A stretch of 64,000 bases of DNA from Korobacter sp963758505 (GTDB lineage: Bacteria > Acidobacteriota > Terriglobia > Terriglobales > Acidobacteriaceae). This document shows, piece by piece, positions 24,719 to 38,845 of the stretch. Made by a program: the position numbers and the translations under genes. The notes below the pieces were generated by a model that worked only from the letters and a program-made list of their open reading frames with translations, ran no database searches and had not been told where the DNA came from. The stretch spans positions 2,139,954-2,203,953 of the forward strand of contig CAVWVJ010000003.1 in assembly GCA_963758505.1 (NCBI GenBank). The letters are read 5' to 3'. The first letter of the stretch is position 1. Every line of letters starts with the position of its first letter.

Positions 24719-25715
24719 CTATTTCCCAGCCAGCGTGTAGCTGCTGAGCACTTTCATGTAATTGCCGCGTTCGAAGGCCGCAGGTTGGCGCACATTCTTC
24801 TGACTCATGCTGCCTTGCATCTGGTGGATCGATTCGTACCCGTGCTCCTCCATCCACTTCTGTATTCCATCCAGCAGCACGGTGAGATAATCCACGCCCT
24901 GTTCCAGCAGCGCGGAGGTCGTCATCGCTACCCTGGCGCCCGCCATCATCGACTTGATCACGTCTTCGGGCGTATGCACACCGCCCGTGATGGCGATATC
25001 CGCCATGATCTTTCCGTAGAGAATCGCCGCCCAGTGGATCCGAAGCTTTATCTCGTTGGAACGGCTCAGTACCAGGTTCGGCGTGACTTCCAGGTTCTCC
25101 AGGTCGAAGTCCGGCTGGTAAAAGCGGTTGAAGATCACCAGCGCGTTAGCGCCGGCATGATCCAGTTGCTTCGCAAGGTTTGCGAATGCGCTGAAATACG
25201 GACCCAGCTTGACCGCGACCGGAATCTTCACGCTCTGCTTCACGACCTTCACCAGTTCGGCGTGCATGTGCTCTACCGTCGCGCCCGTGAGTTCCGGATC
25301 GGTAGGCACGTAGTAGATGTTGAGTTCGATCGCATCCGCGCCTGCCTGCTCCATCAAGCGGGCGTAACGCGTCCATCCGCCCGCCGAAACGCCGTTCAAG
25401 CTGGCGATGATCGGAATGTTGGTGCTCTGCTTCGCCTTGCGAACGTGCTCCAGGTATTCGTCGGGGCCAATATTGTACCCGCCCATATCCGGGAACATAT
25501 CCACCGCTTCAGCGGAGACATCGCTGCCAAAGGAAAGGAAGCGGTCGAGTTCGTTGCTCTCGAGGTTGATCTGCTCCTCGAAGAGCGAGTGCAGCACGAT
25601 CGCACTTGCGCCTGCATCCTCCATGCGCTTGATGACGTCCTGGTCCTTGCAAAGCGGAGAGGCAGAGACCACCAGCGGATTCTTCAGCTTGAATCCGAGA
25701 TACTTTGTCGATAGA

Positions 25716-25723
<8 letters not shown>
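24719..25723 (-). CDS. Dihydroorotate dehydrogenase-like flavoprotein
   Basis: 334 residues, an FMN-binding TIM barrel of the DHOD family: 'YLGFKLKNPLVVSASPL' at the start, 'IPIIASLNGVSAGGW', 'DAIELNIYYVPTD' and the phosphate-binding 'ITGGVHTPEDVIKSMMAGA' near the C-terminus. The usual active-site Cys/Ser loop of PyrD is not obvious, and proteins of this 'DHOD-like' class are often found beside pyruvate:ferredoxin oxidoreductase rather than pyrimidine genes. Here its start overlaps the PFOR stop by 8 nt, which implies coupling. AGGAG lies 9 nt before the ATG. It probably takes electrons from, or gives them to, a related pathway; the substrate is unknown. Confidence 0.82.
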
Positions 25724-29345
<3,622 letters not shown>

Positions 29346-29586
29346 TCTTATGAGTCCATTCGTGTGAGAAGAACGGCCGCCGAGGCGGGCGATATCAAGT
29401 GCGGCACAATGCGCCGCGCGGACCGGAGCGCTCCTTGCGCGCCGGACTTTCCTCTGGTCTCTGCTCCCTGGGAGGGCCTTTGACAATGGAAAACTGCACC
29501 CCACGGCAGACCGCGTTACCAGATCGGAACCACATTCATCCTGACGGGAAACTGCACGCCGGGCAGTGACTCTTGACACTCGCAGG

Positions 29587-29602
29587 TGTGATTAAGGTCA
29601 CA
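29587..29602. promoter_or_regulatory. CRP/FNR-family operator upstream of PFOR
   Basis: TGTGATTAAGGTCACA is a perfect TGTGA-N6-TCACA palindrome, the recognition form of CRP-type regulators. It lies about 240 nt upstream of the PFOR start. It shares TGTGATT..GGTCACA with the site at 32134. Confidence 0.6.
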
Positions 29603-29729
29603 ACCGTTAACCGCTTGATGGCACGAAGGATAGGAGGCGCGCGAAGCGCATGAAGAAGAAGCCGGGCGCGGAGAGCGAGTGGCAGTTGTGATTTGTTGCA
29701 ACACGGCATCCGCAAACTTGCCAACAGAA

Positions 29730-29755
29730 AAGGCGCAGCTCAATGGCTGCGCCTT
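29730..29755 (-). terminator. Terminator of the lipoprotein phosphoesterase gene
   Basis: AAGGCGCAGC / GCTGCGCCTT stem with a 6-nt loop. On the minus strand it is followed by TTCTGTT after the stem's TT, 18 nt past the stop codon. Confidence 0.8.
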
Positions 29756-29772
29756 GGAGGGAAACAACTTAT

Positions 29773-31158
29773 TCACGGAGTGACGCTATGGATGGCGCAC
29801 GTGCCGTCGGTTGGCTGCACTGGGACGTTGGAGGGAGGCGTCCGGTTCGGAACGTTGGTGAAGTCGAAGAACTCGTCCATCGGCTTCTGGGCCGCATCGC
29901 GAGCGTTCAAGCTCGGCAGGCCAAAGCGTTCCTCGATGAAATGCAGGATGGCCGTCGTATCCATCACCGTATGCGAAACATAACCCGACTTCGCAAACGG
30001 CGAGACCACCAGCACAGGGACCCGGAAACCCGTACGCGAGTACGTATCCACGTCGTCGTTCGGTTGCAGGTTCGGTGGTATCGCATCCGGCACCACCGCC
30101 GGTTGGGGAGCCACATGGTCGTACAGACCTCCACCCTCGTCGTACGTCAGGATAAACGCTGAGTCCTTCCACGAAGGGCTTTGCATCAGTCCGTTGATCA
30201 GGGTCGCCACATACGCCGCGCCTTTCTGTATGTTCGACTCGGGGTGTTCGTCGAGCGAACTGGTGCCGCCGGTCTCGGAAACCTCGACGCCAGTCTCGAT
30301 AAAAGCCACCTGCGGCAGCGTGCCATTGTTGGCATCGGTGAAGTATTGGCTGATAGGAACGATATGCGTGCTCTTGTATTGATTGAAGAACGCGGGGAAG
30401 AATCCCAGGTAAGTGTTTCCAGACGTTTCGTAGATCTTCCACGAGATCCCCGCATTCTGCAGCAACGCGAAGATCGTGTTCTCGGAAAACGTAGTGCCCG
30501 GCGGAATGTTATCCACGATCCCGAGGGCAGACGCCGCGAAGTTCGCAATGCGGTTGGGCGGCGTGCGGGACAGTATCGGCGAGAACCACCGGTCCGACGT
30601 GGCGAACTGGGTGGCCATAAAGTAGTAGTAGGGAAGATCCGTATCGGTGTAGTAGCCCATGGCGCGGAGTCCCTGGGTGTCCACATAGGCGCCGGGAACC
30701 TGTACGTCGCTATCCTGCGCGTATTTCGCCGCGGAATACACGAAACCGTTCATTGGCGTCGTGACGCCAGCGGTAGGGTTATACCGGTTGATATCGCGAC
30801 GGCTGGCGTTCCACGAAGGCGTCACGCCCTCGATGCACACCGTGGCAATGTGAAAAGCCGAGATGGTGGTCGTTCCATCGAAAGACGGGTTGCTCGCGTT
30901 GGCGGGGAGTCCATCGACGTCGTTCGTTCCCAGGCCGTGGGCGGAACGATACGCGTTCAAGCTGCCGAAATAAGTATCGAACGATCGGTTCTCCTGCAGC
31001 ATCCACACGATGTGGTTGATCTGAGTAATGTCTTTGCCTCCCGAAGTTGAGCCGCCGGTTCCACCGCCGCTGCTGGTGGACGATGTGCTATTCCCCCCGC
31101 ACGCTGCGAGAAGTCCAAGGCAAGAAACGACTAGAAGTGTTTTGAGAGCACGCGACAT
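29773..31158 (-). CDS. Lipoprotein phosphoesterase (phospholipase C / AcpA-like)
   Basis: 461 residues. The signal peptide ends in a lipobox (LLAACG, C20), so it should be a lipid-anchored envelope protein. A Ser/Thr/Gly linker (21-42) leads to a phosphoesterase domain of the PF04185 type, which includes phosphatidylcholine-cleaving phospholipase C and AcpA acid phosphatases: 'HIVWMLQENRSFDTYFGSL' is the metal and nucleophile motif, 'TPPNR' and 'ILTYDEGGGLYDHV' are later metal-binding segments. The likely activity is hydrolysis of phosphate mono- or diesters outside the cytoplasm. AGG precedes the ATG. Monocistronic. Confidence 0.88.
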   Translation of the reverse strand: MSRALKTLLVVSCLGLLAACGGNSTSSTSSGGGTGGSTSGGKDITQINHIVWMLQENRSFDTYFGSLNAYRSAHGLGTNDVDGLPANASNPSFDGTTTISAFHIATVCIEGVTPSWNASRRDINRYNPTAGVTTPMNGFVYSAAKYAQDSDVQVPGAYVDTQGLRAMGYYTDTDLPYYYFMATQFATSDRWFSPILSRTPPNRIANFAASALGIVDNIPPGTTFSENTIFALLQNAGISWKIYETSGNTYLGFFPAFFNQYKSTHIVPISQYFTDANNGTLPQVAFIETGVEVSETGGTSSLDEHPESNIQKGAAYVATLINGLMQSPSWKDSAFILTYDEGGGLYDHVAPQPAVVPDAIPPNLQPNDDVDTYSRTGFRVPVLVVSPFAKSGYVSHTVMDTTAILHFIEERFGLPSLNARDAAQKPMDEFFDFTNVPNRTPPSNVPVQPTDGTCAIHSVTP

Positions 31159-31312
31159 GGCACCTGCCTGAGAGATTTATTTCGTTTGAGAAGTTGGCTG
31201 AAGATGGGATGTAACGTCAGCCGGCAGTGTTGCCCTGAGACGCTGCCCGGTCCTCCATGCGTGTTCGCTCTTTCTTGGAGGGCAAAAATCTCGTATAGAA
31301 ATCTCTGCGGCG

Positions 31313-31339
31313 CAAAAAAACCTGCGGCTGCCCGCAGGT
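31313..31339 (-). terminator. Terminator of the 31.4-kb TPR gene
   Basis: CCTGCGG / CCGCAGG with a 4-nt loop, extended by one A-T pair. On the minus strand it is followed by seven T residues, 23 nt after the TPR stop codon. Confidence 0.88.
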
Positions 31340-31362
31340 GGTGAAATTACGAGGAAATCGAA

Positions 31363-32052
31363 CTAAGAAGCGGACTTATCCGTCTTCTGGCCAGGCTTGA
31401 TATTCAGGTGCTTCTTGGCTTGCGCGATCATCTGCTCCACATTGGCGCGCTCCGGAAAGTCGGGAACTGTCTTCAGCAGTTTCTCCCAGGTCGCCACAGC
31501 ACCGGGGGCATCGCCTTTACCGCGCCACTGCGCCATGCCCAGGTTGAACAAGGCCTGGCCATGCTTGGGATTGTCTTTCAGCGCCGTCTGGAACTCCTGA
31601 ATCGCGCGATCGGGATTATCAACATACAGATACGCAGTTCCCATATCGGTTCGTATGGACGCATTCTTCGGTTCGATCGCCAGCGCGCGGCCGTAATAAT
31701 CGATGGCAACATTGAACTGCTGCGCGTCGTAATACAGGTTTCCGACCTGCGCCAGTGTCTCCACGTCGGCCGGATTGCTCTTCAGCTTCGTAAGCAACGG
31801 GGCGGCCTGCTGATCCGCCATGGCCTTCAGTTGATCCGGGGTCGGCATCTGTCCGGCTGCGCCGCTGTGCATCGCGTCGGCAGGGGGTTGTGGCGCCGCC
31901 GCATTCGCGGTGGTATTCGCTGGCGCGCTCCCATTTTGTGAGCCGCGGACGAGATATCCCACTGCGGTTCCAACGATCAGGCAGATCACCGCCATGATGT
32001 ACGCCTGTGTACTCGTCCAATTTTGAGGATTGCTTGATTTTGTCGATGCCAT
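31363..32052 (-). CDS. Membrane-anchored TPR protein (paralogue 1)
   Basis: 229 residues: a cytoplasmic stub, one membrane helix ('YIMAVICLIVGTAVGYLVRGS', about 18-38), a Pro/Ala linker and a C-terminal array of about three tetratricopeptide repeats ('VGNLYYDAQQFNVAIDYYGRAL', 'MGTAYLYVDNPDRAIQEFQTAL', 'LGMAQWRGKGDAPGAVATWEKL'). TPR arrays mediate protein binding; orientation suggests they face the periplasm. AGGAAG precedes the ATG, and a longer upstream frame is not supported. It is divergent from a clear paralogue, and a third copy lies at 45.5 kb. Partner unknown. Confidence 0.85.
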   Translation of the reverse strand: MASTKSSNPQNWTSTQAYIMAVICLIVGTAVGYLVRGSQNGSAPANTTANAAAPQPPADAMHSGAAGQMPTPDQLKAMADQQAAPLLTKLKSNPADVETLAQVGNLYYDAQQFNVAIDYYGRALAIEPKNASIRTDMGTAYLYVDNPDRAIQEFQTALKDNPKHGQALFNLGMAQWRGKGDAPGAVATWEKLLKTVPDFPERANVEQMIAQAKKHLNIKPGQKTDKSAS

Positions 32053-32368
32053 GATTTGCTTCCTGTCGCGGCGAAAATAGGTTTGAGCTCCGCCCCGACG
32101 AGGTGATGATAGTTCTGCCATGACACAGCCACCTGTGATTTCGGTCACATCAGGCAGGATTTCATGGCGCGCGGCGCCGTTTCCCCGGGCAGCGCGAAAA
32201 TTCGGATACTCTGCGGAAAACGACGCGCCGGCATCGCTCGACATTTCCGTCCCTCTCCCATAAGTCACTGATTTCGCGAGGGAACCCGCAAAGCCGCGAA
32301 TGGTACGACGGATGCACTCTGGAAAGGGCTGAGGTGTCGCCAACCTGCGGCACTCATTGGGGGAAACG
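32053..32368. other. Divergent promoter region between TPR paralogues
   Basis: 316 nt without a credible gene, containing a perfect CRP-type palindrome (32134) nearer to the minus-strand gene. Both TPR promoters should be here. Confidence 0.5.
32134..32149. promoter_or_regulatory. CRP/FNR-family operator between divergent TPR genes
   Basis: TGTGATTTCGGTCACA, a perfect TGTGA-N6-TCACA palindrome. It lies 82 nt from the minus-strand TPR start and 220 nt from the plus-strand one. Confidence 0.65.
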
Positions 32369-33034
32369 ATGGAGAACACAACCGACAAGCAAGGCCAGTC
32401 CTGGACACAGAAACAGGTCTATGTCATGAGCGCGATCTGCCTCGTTCTCGGCCTGGCTTTCGGATACTTACTGCGGGGGAGCGGCGCCGCGAGCGCCAAG
32501 ACCGCGGGCACCGTGCCAGTGGCCGCGAGCGAAGCGCCCGCGCAACCCGGACCAGCGCAGCAGCCGATGCCATCTCTCGACGATATGAAGCGGATGGCCG
32601 ACAAGAAGGCCGAACCGTTGCTGGCGCAGTTGAAGAACGACCCCAAGAATCCTGAGATTCTGGTGAAAATCGGCAACACTTATAAGAGCGCTCACCAGTT
32701 CGACCAGGCGGCGAATTACTTTGGGCAGGCCTTGCAACTCAATCCCAAAGATGTTGCGCTGCGCGACGAAGTGGGAGCGGCGCAGTACTATTCCGGCGAC
32801 TTCGATCACGCCATCGCGACCTTCGAAGAAGGCCTGAAATACGCACCTAACGACGCGAGCACGCTTTACGATCTCGGTGTCATGAAGCTGCAGAAAAAGA
32901 ACGATGCCAAGGGTGCGGTTGCCCTCTGGCAACATCTGCTCAAATCGAACCCGCAATTGCCGGTGGAGAAACGACAGCAGATCGAGAAGATGATCGCCGA
33001 CGCCAAGAGCGGAAATCGCCTGGCAGGCAATTAA
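32369..33034 (+). CDS. Membrane-anchored TPR protein (paralogue 2)
   Basis: 221 residues with the same plan as its divergent neighbour: 'W(T)QKQVYVMSAICLVLGLAFGYLLRG' membrane helix (about 14-37), linker with 'MPSLDDMKRMADKKAEPLLAQL', then TPR units ending 'GAVALWQHLLKSNPQLP'. The ATG at 32369 was chosen because GGGGGA lies just upstream; a TTG four codons earlier is inside that Shine-Dalgarno region. Its stop codon overlaps the stop of the convergent carrier-protein gene by 4 nt (TTAA). Function unknown; the link to the acyl-transfer genes is only positional. Confidence 0.85.
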   Translation: MENTTDKQGQSWTQKQVYVMSAICLVLGLAFGYLLRGSGAASAKTAGTVPVAASEAPAQPGPAQQPMPSLDDMKRMADKKAEPLLAQLKNDPKNPEILVKIGNTYKSAHQFDQAANYFGQALQLNPKDVALRDEVGAAQYYSGDFDHAIATFEEGLKYAPNDASTLYDLGVMKLQKKNDAKGAVALWQHLLKSNPQLPVEKRQQIEKMIADAKSGNRLAGN

Positions 33035-33281
33035 CTTTTCCGAGGCCTACCCACGCGCTGTGCGGTTGCGAACATAAGAGCGATCGTGTTCATGTCCTTC
33101 GGCTGCACCTTGCCTGCGGGGATCCTCATACGAGTCAGGTCCTCGAGCTTCAGCAACAGGTCAACCAGCGCCATCGAGTCGATCAATCCCGAGGAAACCA
33201 GCGGAGTATTTTCGTCGATGGCGATGCCGGGCTTGCGAATCAGTGCAACGACATGGTCCCTCATCTGGTCGGCTTCAGGCG

Positions 33282-33285
<4 letters not shown>
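33031..33285 (-). CDS. Acyl carrier protein (Dlt-like cluster)
   Basis: 84 residues, a stand-alone phosphopantetheine-binding carrier domain. The prosthetic group would attach at S37 in 'GLIDSMAL'. Helix 2 after it ('VDLLLKLEDLTRMRIP') is typical, but the overall charge is less acidic than FabF-type AcpP, as in DltC-like or specialised carriers. The ATG overlaps the stop of the upstream acyl-AMP ligase gene by 4 nt, and GGAG lies 8 nt before it, so ligase and carrier are translationally coupled. It probably receives the acyl group from that ligase. Confidence 0.9.
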
Positions 33286-34985
<1,700 letters not shown>

Positions 34986-35010
34986 TGTAGCCACAGCCCG
35001 TTGCCGAATC

Positions 35011-35026
35011 TGCGACAAAGATCACA
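35011..35026. promoter_or_regulatory. Imperfect CRP-type palindrome in the Dlt-like divergent promoter
   Basis: TGCGACAAAGATCACA matches TGTGA-N6-TCACA with one mismatch. It sits 26 nt from the ligase start and 95 nt from the MBOAT start, in the 135-nt region that should drive both. Confidence 0.4.
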
Positions 35027-35120
35027 AACCGGAACGCGTCTTTTGTGGTATCTCCAAGTATCTCGTGATTTGAGATGTTGAACCCAGCGGTTCCGGCCCG
35101 GCTCAAGGTGCAGGTGAAGG

Positions 35121-36563
35121 ATGCTCTTCAGGGGAATGCTTTACAGCCTCGTGTTCCTGGTATGCATTGCAGTCTGCGCGCGTGTCCGCTCGCGCACGGC
35201 GAGGCAAATTTTTCTCCTCCTTGCCAGCTATGGTCTTTATCTAAGCTGGGGAAGCTGGTTTGCGGCTGTTCTGCTCACATCGACCCTGATCAATTTCCTC
35301 CTCGGCAAATGGATGCGCCGAAAGCCTTCGCAAGCAGTGCTATCGGTTGGCATCGCGTTCAATCTCCTGCTGCTGGCCAGTTTCAAGTACCTCCCGGAAG
35401 TCGCGATCACGCTGCCGTTTACTTCGCTCGAGCGATGGTCGCATCTCGCCCTGCCGCTGGGCATCTCCTTCTGGACCTTCCAGGCGATGAGTTATCTCTT
35501 CGACCTTTATCGGGAGGAAGAACTTGATCCCACGCTCGTCGAGTTTGCGCTTTACATGGCGTTTTTTCCGGTCGTGATTTCCGGTCCCATCTGTCGCCTC
35601 CCCGACATGCTTCCGCAGTTCCGTTCGCAGGAGAAAACGCCATCCGCTTCCATTGGCCACGGACTTTCCCGCGTTGCGATGGGCGTGCTGATGATGCAAC
35701 TGGCCAAGCTCCTCGGGCAGGGCATTCTCTCCGGCGACGGCATCAACAGCGGCTTCGACCAACTGTCCGCGTGGGGCGGTACGGACATTTGGTGCCTCGC
35801 TTTCGGCTATGGCTTGCAACTCTTTCTCGATTTCGCCGGATATTCGCATATCGCTATCGGCGCGGCCCAGGCGTTGGGATTCACTGTTCCCGAAAATTTC
35901 TCGCGCCCGTTTCAAGCGGAGACGCCGTCGATTTTCTGGACGCGATGGCACATGTCGCTCTCCTTCTGGATCCGCGATTATGTTTTCCTGCCTCTCGCCG
36001 TACTGCGTCGCGAAATCTGGTGGCGCAATCTCGCGCTGGTTCTGGCCATGGTTCTGTTTGGCGTTTGGCATAAGGCGACATGGCTCTTAGTTTTGTGGGG
36101 TTGCTACCACGGTGTGCTTCTTGTCCTGCATCGACAGGTACAAAGCCTGGAACGCCGGTTCAACTGGACGCCGCCGCAGCCGCTCTGGAGCTTAATCTCC
36201 TGGATCGCGACGATTTGCCTGGTGAGTCTTGGCTGGATCTTCTTCCGTGCCGCCTCGCTCGAACAGGCGCGGCAGATGTTCTCTGCGGTGCTCTCTCCGT
36301 CGAGGTACACAACCCATTGGCTCAGCGGCAGCCTCTACATGCTTGTGCTTGTGCTGGCACTGGGATACGCGGCAGTCCTCGCGACCATCGACGCCTTCGA
36401 GCGCCACTCCGTGGAGTCGCATGGCTCGCGGGTACTGGCGTTCCTCGCGCGCAACCGCTGGTTCTGGGTCCCACCGCTGTATGTCTCGATCCTGCTTTTG
36501 GTTTTGATCGTCACGCACGCCCGCGGCGCGGACGCTGCCCAGTTCATGTATCGCAATTTCTAG
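35121..36563 (+). CDS. MBOAT-family membrane O-acyltransferase (AlgI/DltB-like)
   Basis: 480 residues with about ten or more membrane helices. The MBOAT signatures are present: 'WTRWHMSLSFWIRDYVFLPL' with H277, and the catalytic histidine H317 in 'FGVWHKATW'. MBOAT proteins such as AlgI and DltB move an acyl group from the cytoplasmic side to an acceptor across the membrane. It is divergent from the ligase and carrier genes and convergent with the SGNH gene, with stops overlapping by 4 nt (CTAG). The start ATG has AAGG nearby; another ATG five codons later is possible. Acceptor unknown. Confidence 0.9.
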   Translation: MLFRGMLYSLVFLVCIAVCARVRSRTARQIFLLLASYGLYLSWGSWFAAVLLTSTLINFLLGKWMRRKPSQAVLSVGIAFNLLLLASFKYLPEVAITLPFTSLERWSHLALPLGISFWTFQAMSYLFDLYREEELDPTLVEFALYMAFFPVVISGPICRLPDMLPQFRSQEKTPSASIGHGLSRVAMGVLMMQLAKLLGQGILSGDGINSGFDQLSAWGGTDIWCLAFGYGLQLFLDFAGYSHIAIGAAQALGFTVPENFSRPFQAETPSIFWTRWHMSLSFWIRDYVFLPLAVLRREIWWRNLALVLAMVLFGVWHKATWLLVLWGCYHGVLLVLHRQVQSLERRFNWTPPQPLWSLISWIATICLVSLGWIFFRAASLEQARQMFSAVLSPSRYTTHWLSGSLYMLVLVLALGYAAVLATIDAFERHSVESHGSRVLAFLARNRWFWVPPLYVSILLLVLIVTHARGADAAQFMYRNF

Positions 36564-38224
36564 AGAAGGTTGCCGTCGGGAGTGAATACCGGGAAGTCGT
36601 CCCAGGGTCGGGACATGCGCAGCTGCTCGGCGGCTGCTTCGCGGTTGTAATCGAAGAGGAACAATCCGAACTTATAGCGCAGAATGCGGTCTTCCGGTGA
36701 CCTGCGGATCGCCCACTGATATTCCGCCACGGTCTGGTCGGGGGCCTCGTCCGGACCTTCCGCCGCCAACGAGAGCCGCAGCAGTTGCTCCGAGTGATTG
36801 AGCTGGTTGGTGAAAGGCGGCCGCTGCAAGCGTCCCCACATCTCTTGCGCCAGCCGGGTGCGGTCATGCGCAGTGAAGGCGAGCAATTGTTCGCACTGCA
36901 CCTGCGAAGGAACGTCGGCTTCGTGCATTACGGGAGTGAGTTTGCTCGCGATCTGAAGAAACATGCTGCGCGCCAGCAGGTAATTGCCTTCCGGCGTCAT
37001 GTGCACGTGTTCGTAAACCAGGTCGCTTCCGGTCACGCCGTCGGAAGTTGCATTTTCAAAGACGCGATCGGCGTCCACCAGTTCGGTGCCCGTCGCCGCA
37101 GCCACCGAGCGGTTGATATCGTTGATATGGCTATCCGCCCGGAAGCGCAGGGTATCCAGGTCCCGTGCCCGAAGAAAGTGCGCCCGCGCGGCATTGAAAT
37201 CGCCCAACCCGTGCAGGGAACGTGCAATCCGGAATTCCAGTTCAGCATATTGATCATCGATCTTTGCCGCCGCCGCATACCTCTGGAGCGCTTCCCCATA
37301 GGATCGAGCGTTCTCGAGGACGCTCCCTTGCTGAACCAGCGAATCCCACGAATGCAAGTCTGCCGCTGTCAGCCCGGGGCGGTGCATCGATGCGAAGGGG
37401 GCGCAATCTTTCAGGTTCGTCGCAACCGTGGCAACAATCACCCTGGCGCCGGCTTTCTGCGCCACCGCGATCGTATCTCGCAGGTTGACTTCGAAGTTCG
37501 AATAGACGTACGGCATCAGCGGCGAATCGGCGGGAAGCTGCTTATCGAGAAACATCTCCATGCCGCCCCACTCGCGTTTCGGAGCGCCCAGCTTCTTGAG
37601 CAGTTGCCCGACGCGCGTCGAATGGAAGAAGATGCTGCCACGAATGATCGGCAGGCTCATGCCAGACGCGGTGAGTGCCGTGCCCGGGCCGTACGGTCCA
37701 ACGACTTCATTGTTGCCGGAATAGAGGATGAAAATGTCCGGACGCTCTTTGGCTAATCCCCTGGCGATCGGCAACAGCACGTGCGAGTTGATGGCGACGC
37801 TTCCGGTGTTCACGACCTCAAAGTGCGTTGCCGGGTAACGCTCGCGCAGCATGACTTCGAGATAGCGACTGAAGCCGTACGCCGGATCGGGATCGCCCAT
37901 CGCAGCCGATTCCCCGAGTACGAAAATGCGAACCGTGTTCGGGGGCTTTTCCTCGGGGATGGCATAGACTTGCGGCGTTTTGATCATGCCGGGCGGAAAG
38001 AATGGCCCCAGGAAGAACAGGTTGTAACAGTCGGCCGGTTTGCCTTGCAGGGAGCAGGGCACCGTCAGGCTGGTGGAATAGCCGATGTTGCAGAGCCGCA
38101 GCCCTACTTCGAGCAGCAGGAGCAACAGCACCGGGGCGAGCGCGGCGCTGACGAGGCGGGGCATCCACACCCGGAATCCGCTGGGTTGTGCTTTGCTATC
38201 CACCGGCGACGCAATTTCTTCCAT
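36560..38224 (-). CDS. Membrane-anchored SGNH-like acyltransferase/esterase with helical C-terminus
   Basis: 554 residues. One membrane helix (about 22-41) anchors a large exported part. SGNH blocks: 'FVLGESAAMGDPDPAYGF' with nucleophile S106, 'YSGNNEVVGPYG' (block III, 170-173), and a late 'DLVYEHVHMTPEGN' that supplies Asp and His. C-terminal residues (about 410-540) form TPR-like helices. AlgJ, AlgX, PatB and DltD-type partners of MBOAT proteins have this plan. Two starts are possible: 38224 (GGAAA, 7 nt) and 38296 (AGGG, 6 nt). Convergent with the MBOAT gene. Likely transfers or removes an acyl group outside the cytoplasm. Confidence 0.85.
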   Translation of the reverse strand: MEEIASPVDSKAQPSGFRVWMPRLVSAALAPVLLLLLLEVGLRLCNIGYSTSLTVPCSLQGKPADCYNLFFLGPFFPPGMIKTPQVYAIPEEKPPNTVRIFVLGESAAMGDPDPAYGFSRYLEVMLRERYPATHFEVVNTGSVAINSHVLLPIARGLAKERPDIFILYSGNNEVVGPYGPGTALTASGMSLPIIRGSIFFHSTRVGQLLKKLGAPKREWGGMEMFLDKQLPADSPLMPYVYSNFEVNLRDTIAVAQKAGARVIVATVATNLKDCAPFASMHRPGLTAADLHSWDSLVQQGSVLENARSYGEALQRYAAAAKIDDQYAELEFRIARSLHGLGDFNAARAHFLRARDLDTLRFRADSHINDINRSVAAATGTELVDADRVFENATSDGVTGSDLVYEHVHMTPEGNYLLARSMFLQIASKLTPVMHEADVPSQVQCEQLLAFTAHDRTRLAQEMWGRLQRPPFTNQLNHSEQLLRLSLAAEGPDEAPDQTVAEYQWAIRRSPEDRILRYKFGLFLFDYNREAAAEQLRMSRPWDDFPVFTPDGNLL

Positions 38225-38845
38225 ATCGATTTCCAAAAACGTAACAGGGTTGGAGTGGACTCGGGTTTGCGGGCCTAATCGCTTACCTGGTTCCATCGCC
38301 AACCCTGCAGGTTCCTCGCGGAATGGCTCTGGCCTTGGGGCAAGAACGCTTCTTCGAGAAAATCGCCTCAACCGAAAGCCGTGGAATCTCAACTCCGTCC
38401 TCAGCGCGTTCTATGCCGCCAAAGGTTAGGCCTCCGGGTGGAGTCCACGAGTGCACGCGCTCCTGAGTGCATCGCGATTGCCAAACTCACCGTCGCAATG
38501 CCATTGCTCTCCAGCTCTGCTTTCAATGGGTTAGGGCCCGTAGCAAGGCGGGTTCGTCGGGTTGTTGCGATGGCGTCGGGGTTTTCTCCGCAGGACGCGT
38601 GGCTTTTGCCGCTTTTGTGAAGCTACTCGCGGAGGCGGAATCAGCTCGCGCAACCCCTCTGTGAGCAGTTGCTGGTTGGCGTTCGCCCGTGCGCGGTTTC
38701 ATCCCTGCCTTGGGTGATATGCCTCACTCAACTGCGTTCACGGGGTGCCTTTGCGGGCCTCATGTGCAAGCGATACAGGAACTTAGGTTGGCTCCGCAAT
38801 TTGGCCGATGACGTGCATTTTTCGAGGTGTACGCAATGGAGACCT
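38225..38845. other. Gene-poor stretch between the SGNH gene and resB
   Basis: About 620 nt. The first 170 nt may belong to a longer SGNH reading frame. In the rest I find no open frame with a ribosome binding site, no terminator and no repeat. Promoters for the SGNH gene (leftward) and resB (rightward) should be here. Confidence 0.4.

Larger units (their letters stand above)
29346..29772. other. Gap upstream of the PFOR gene
   Basis: 427 nt with no convincing gene; a small minus-strand reading frame here has no ribosome binding site and poor composition. It holds a CRP-type palindrome (29587) and the terminator of the lipoprotein gene (29730), so the PFOR promoter should lie below 29590. 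Confidence 0.5.

Noticed and set aside
29516..29776. Small minus-strand frame upstream of PFOR
   Set aside because: No ribosome binding site, crosses the lipoprotein terminator and has no plausible protein features.
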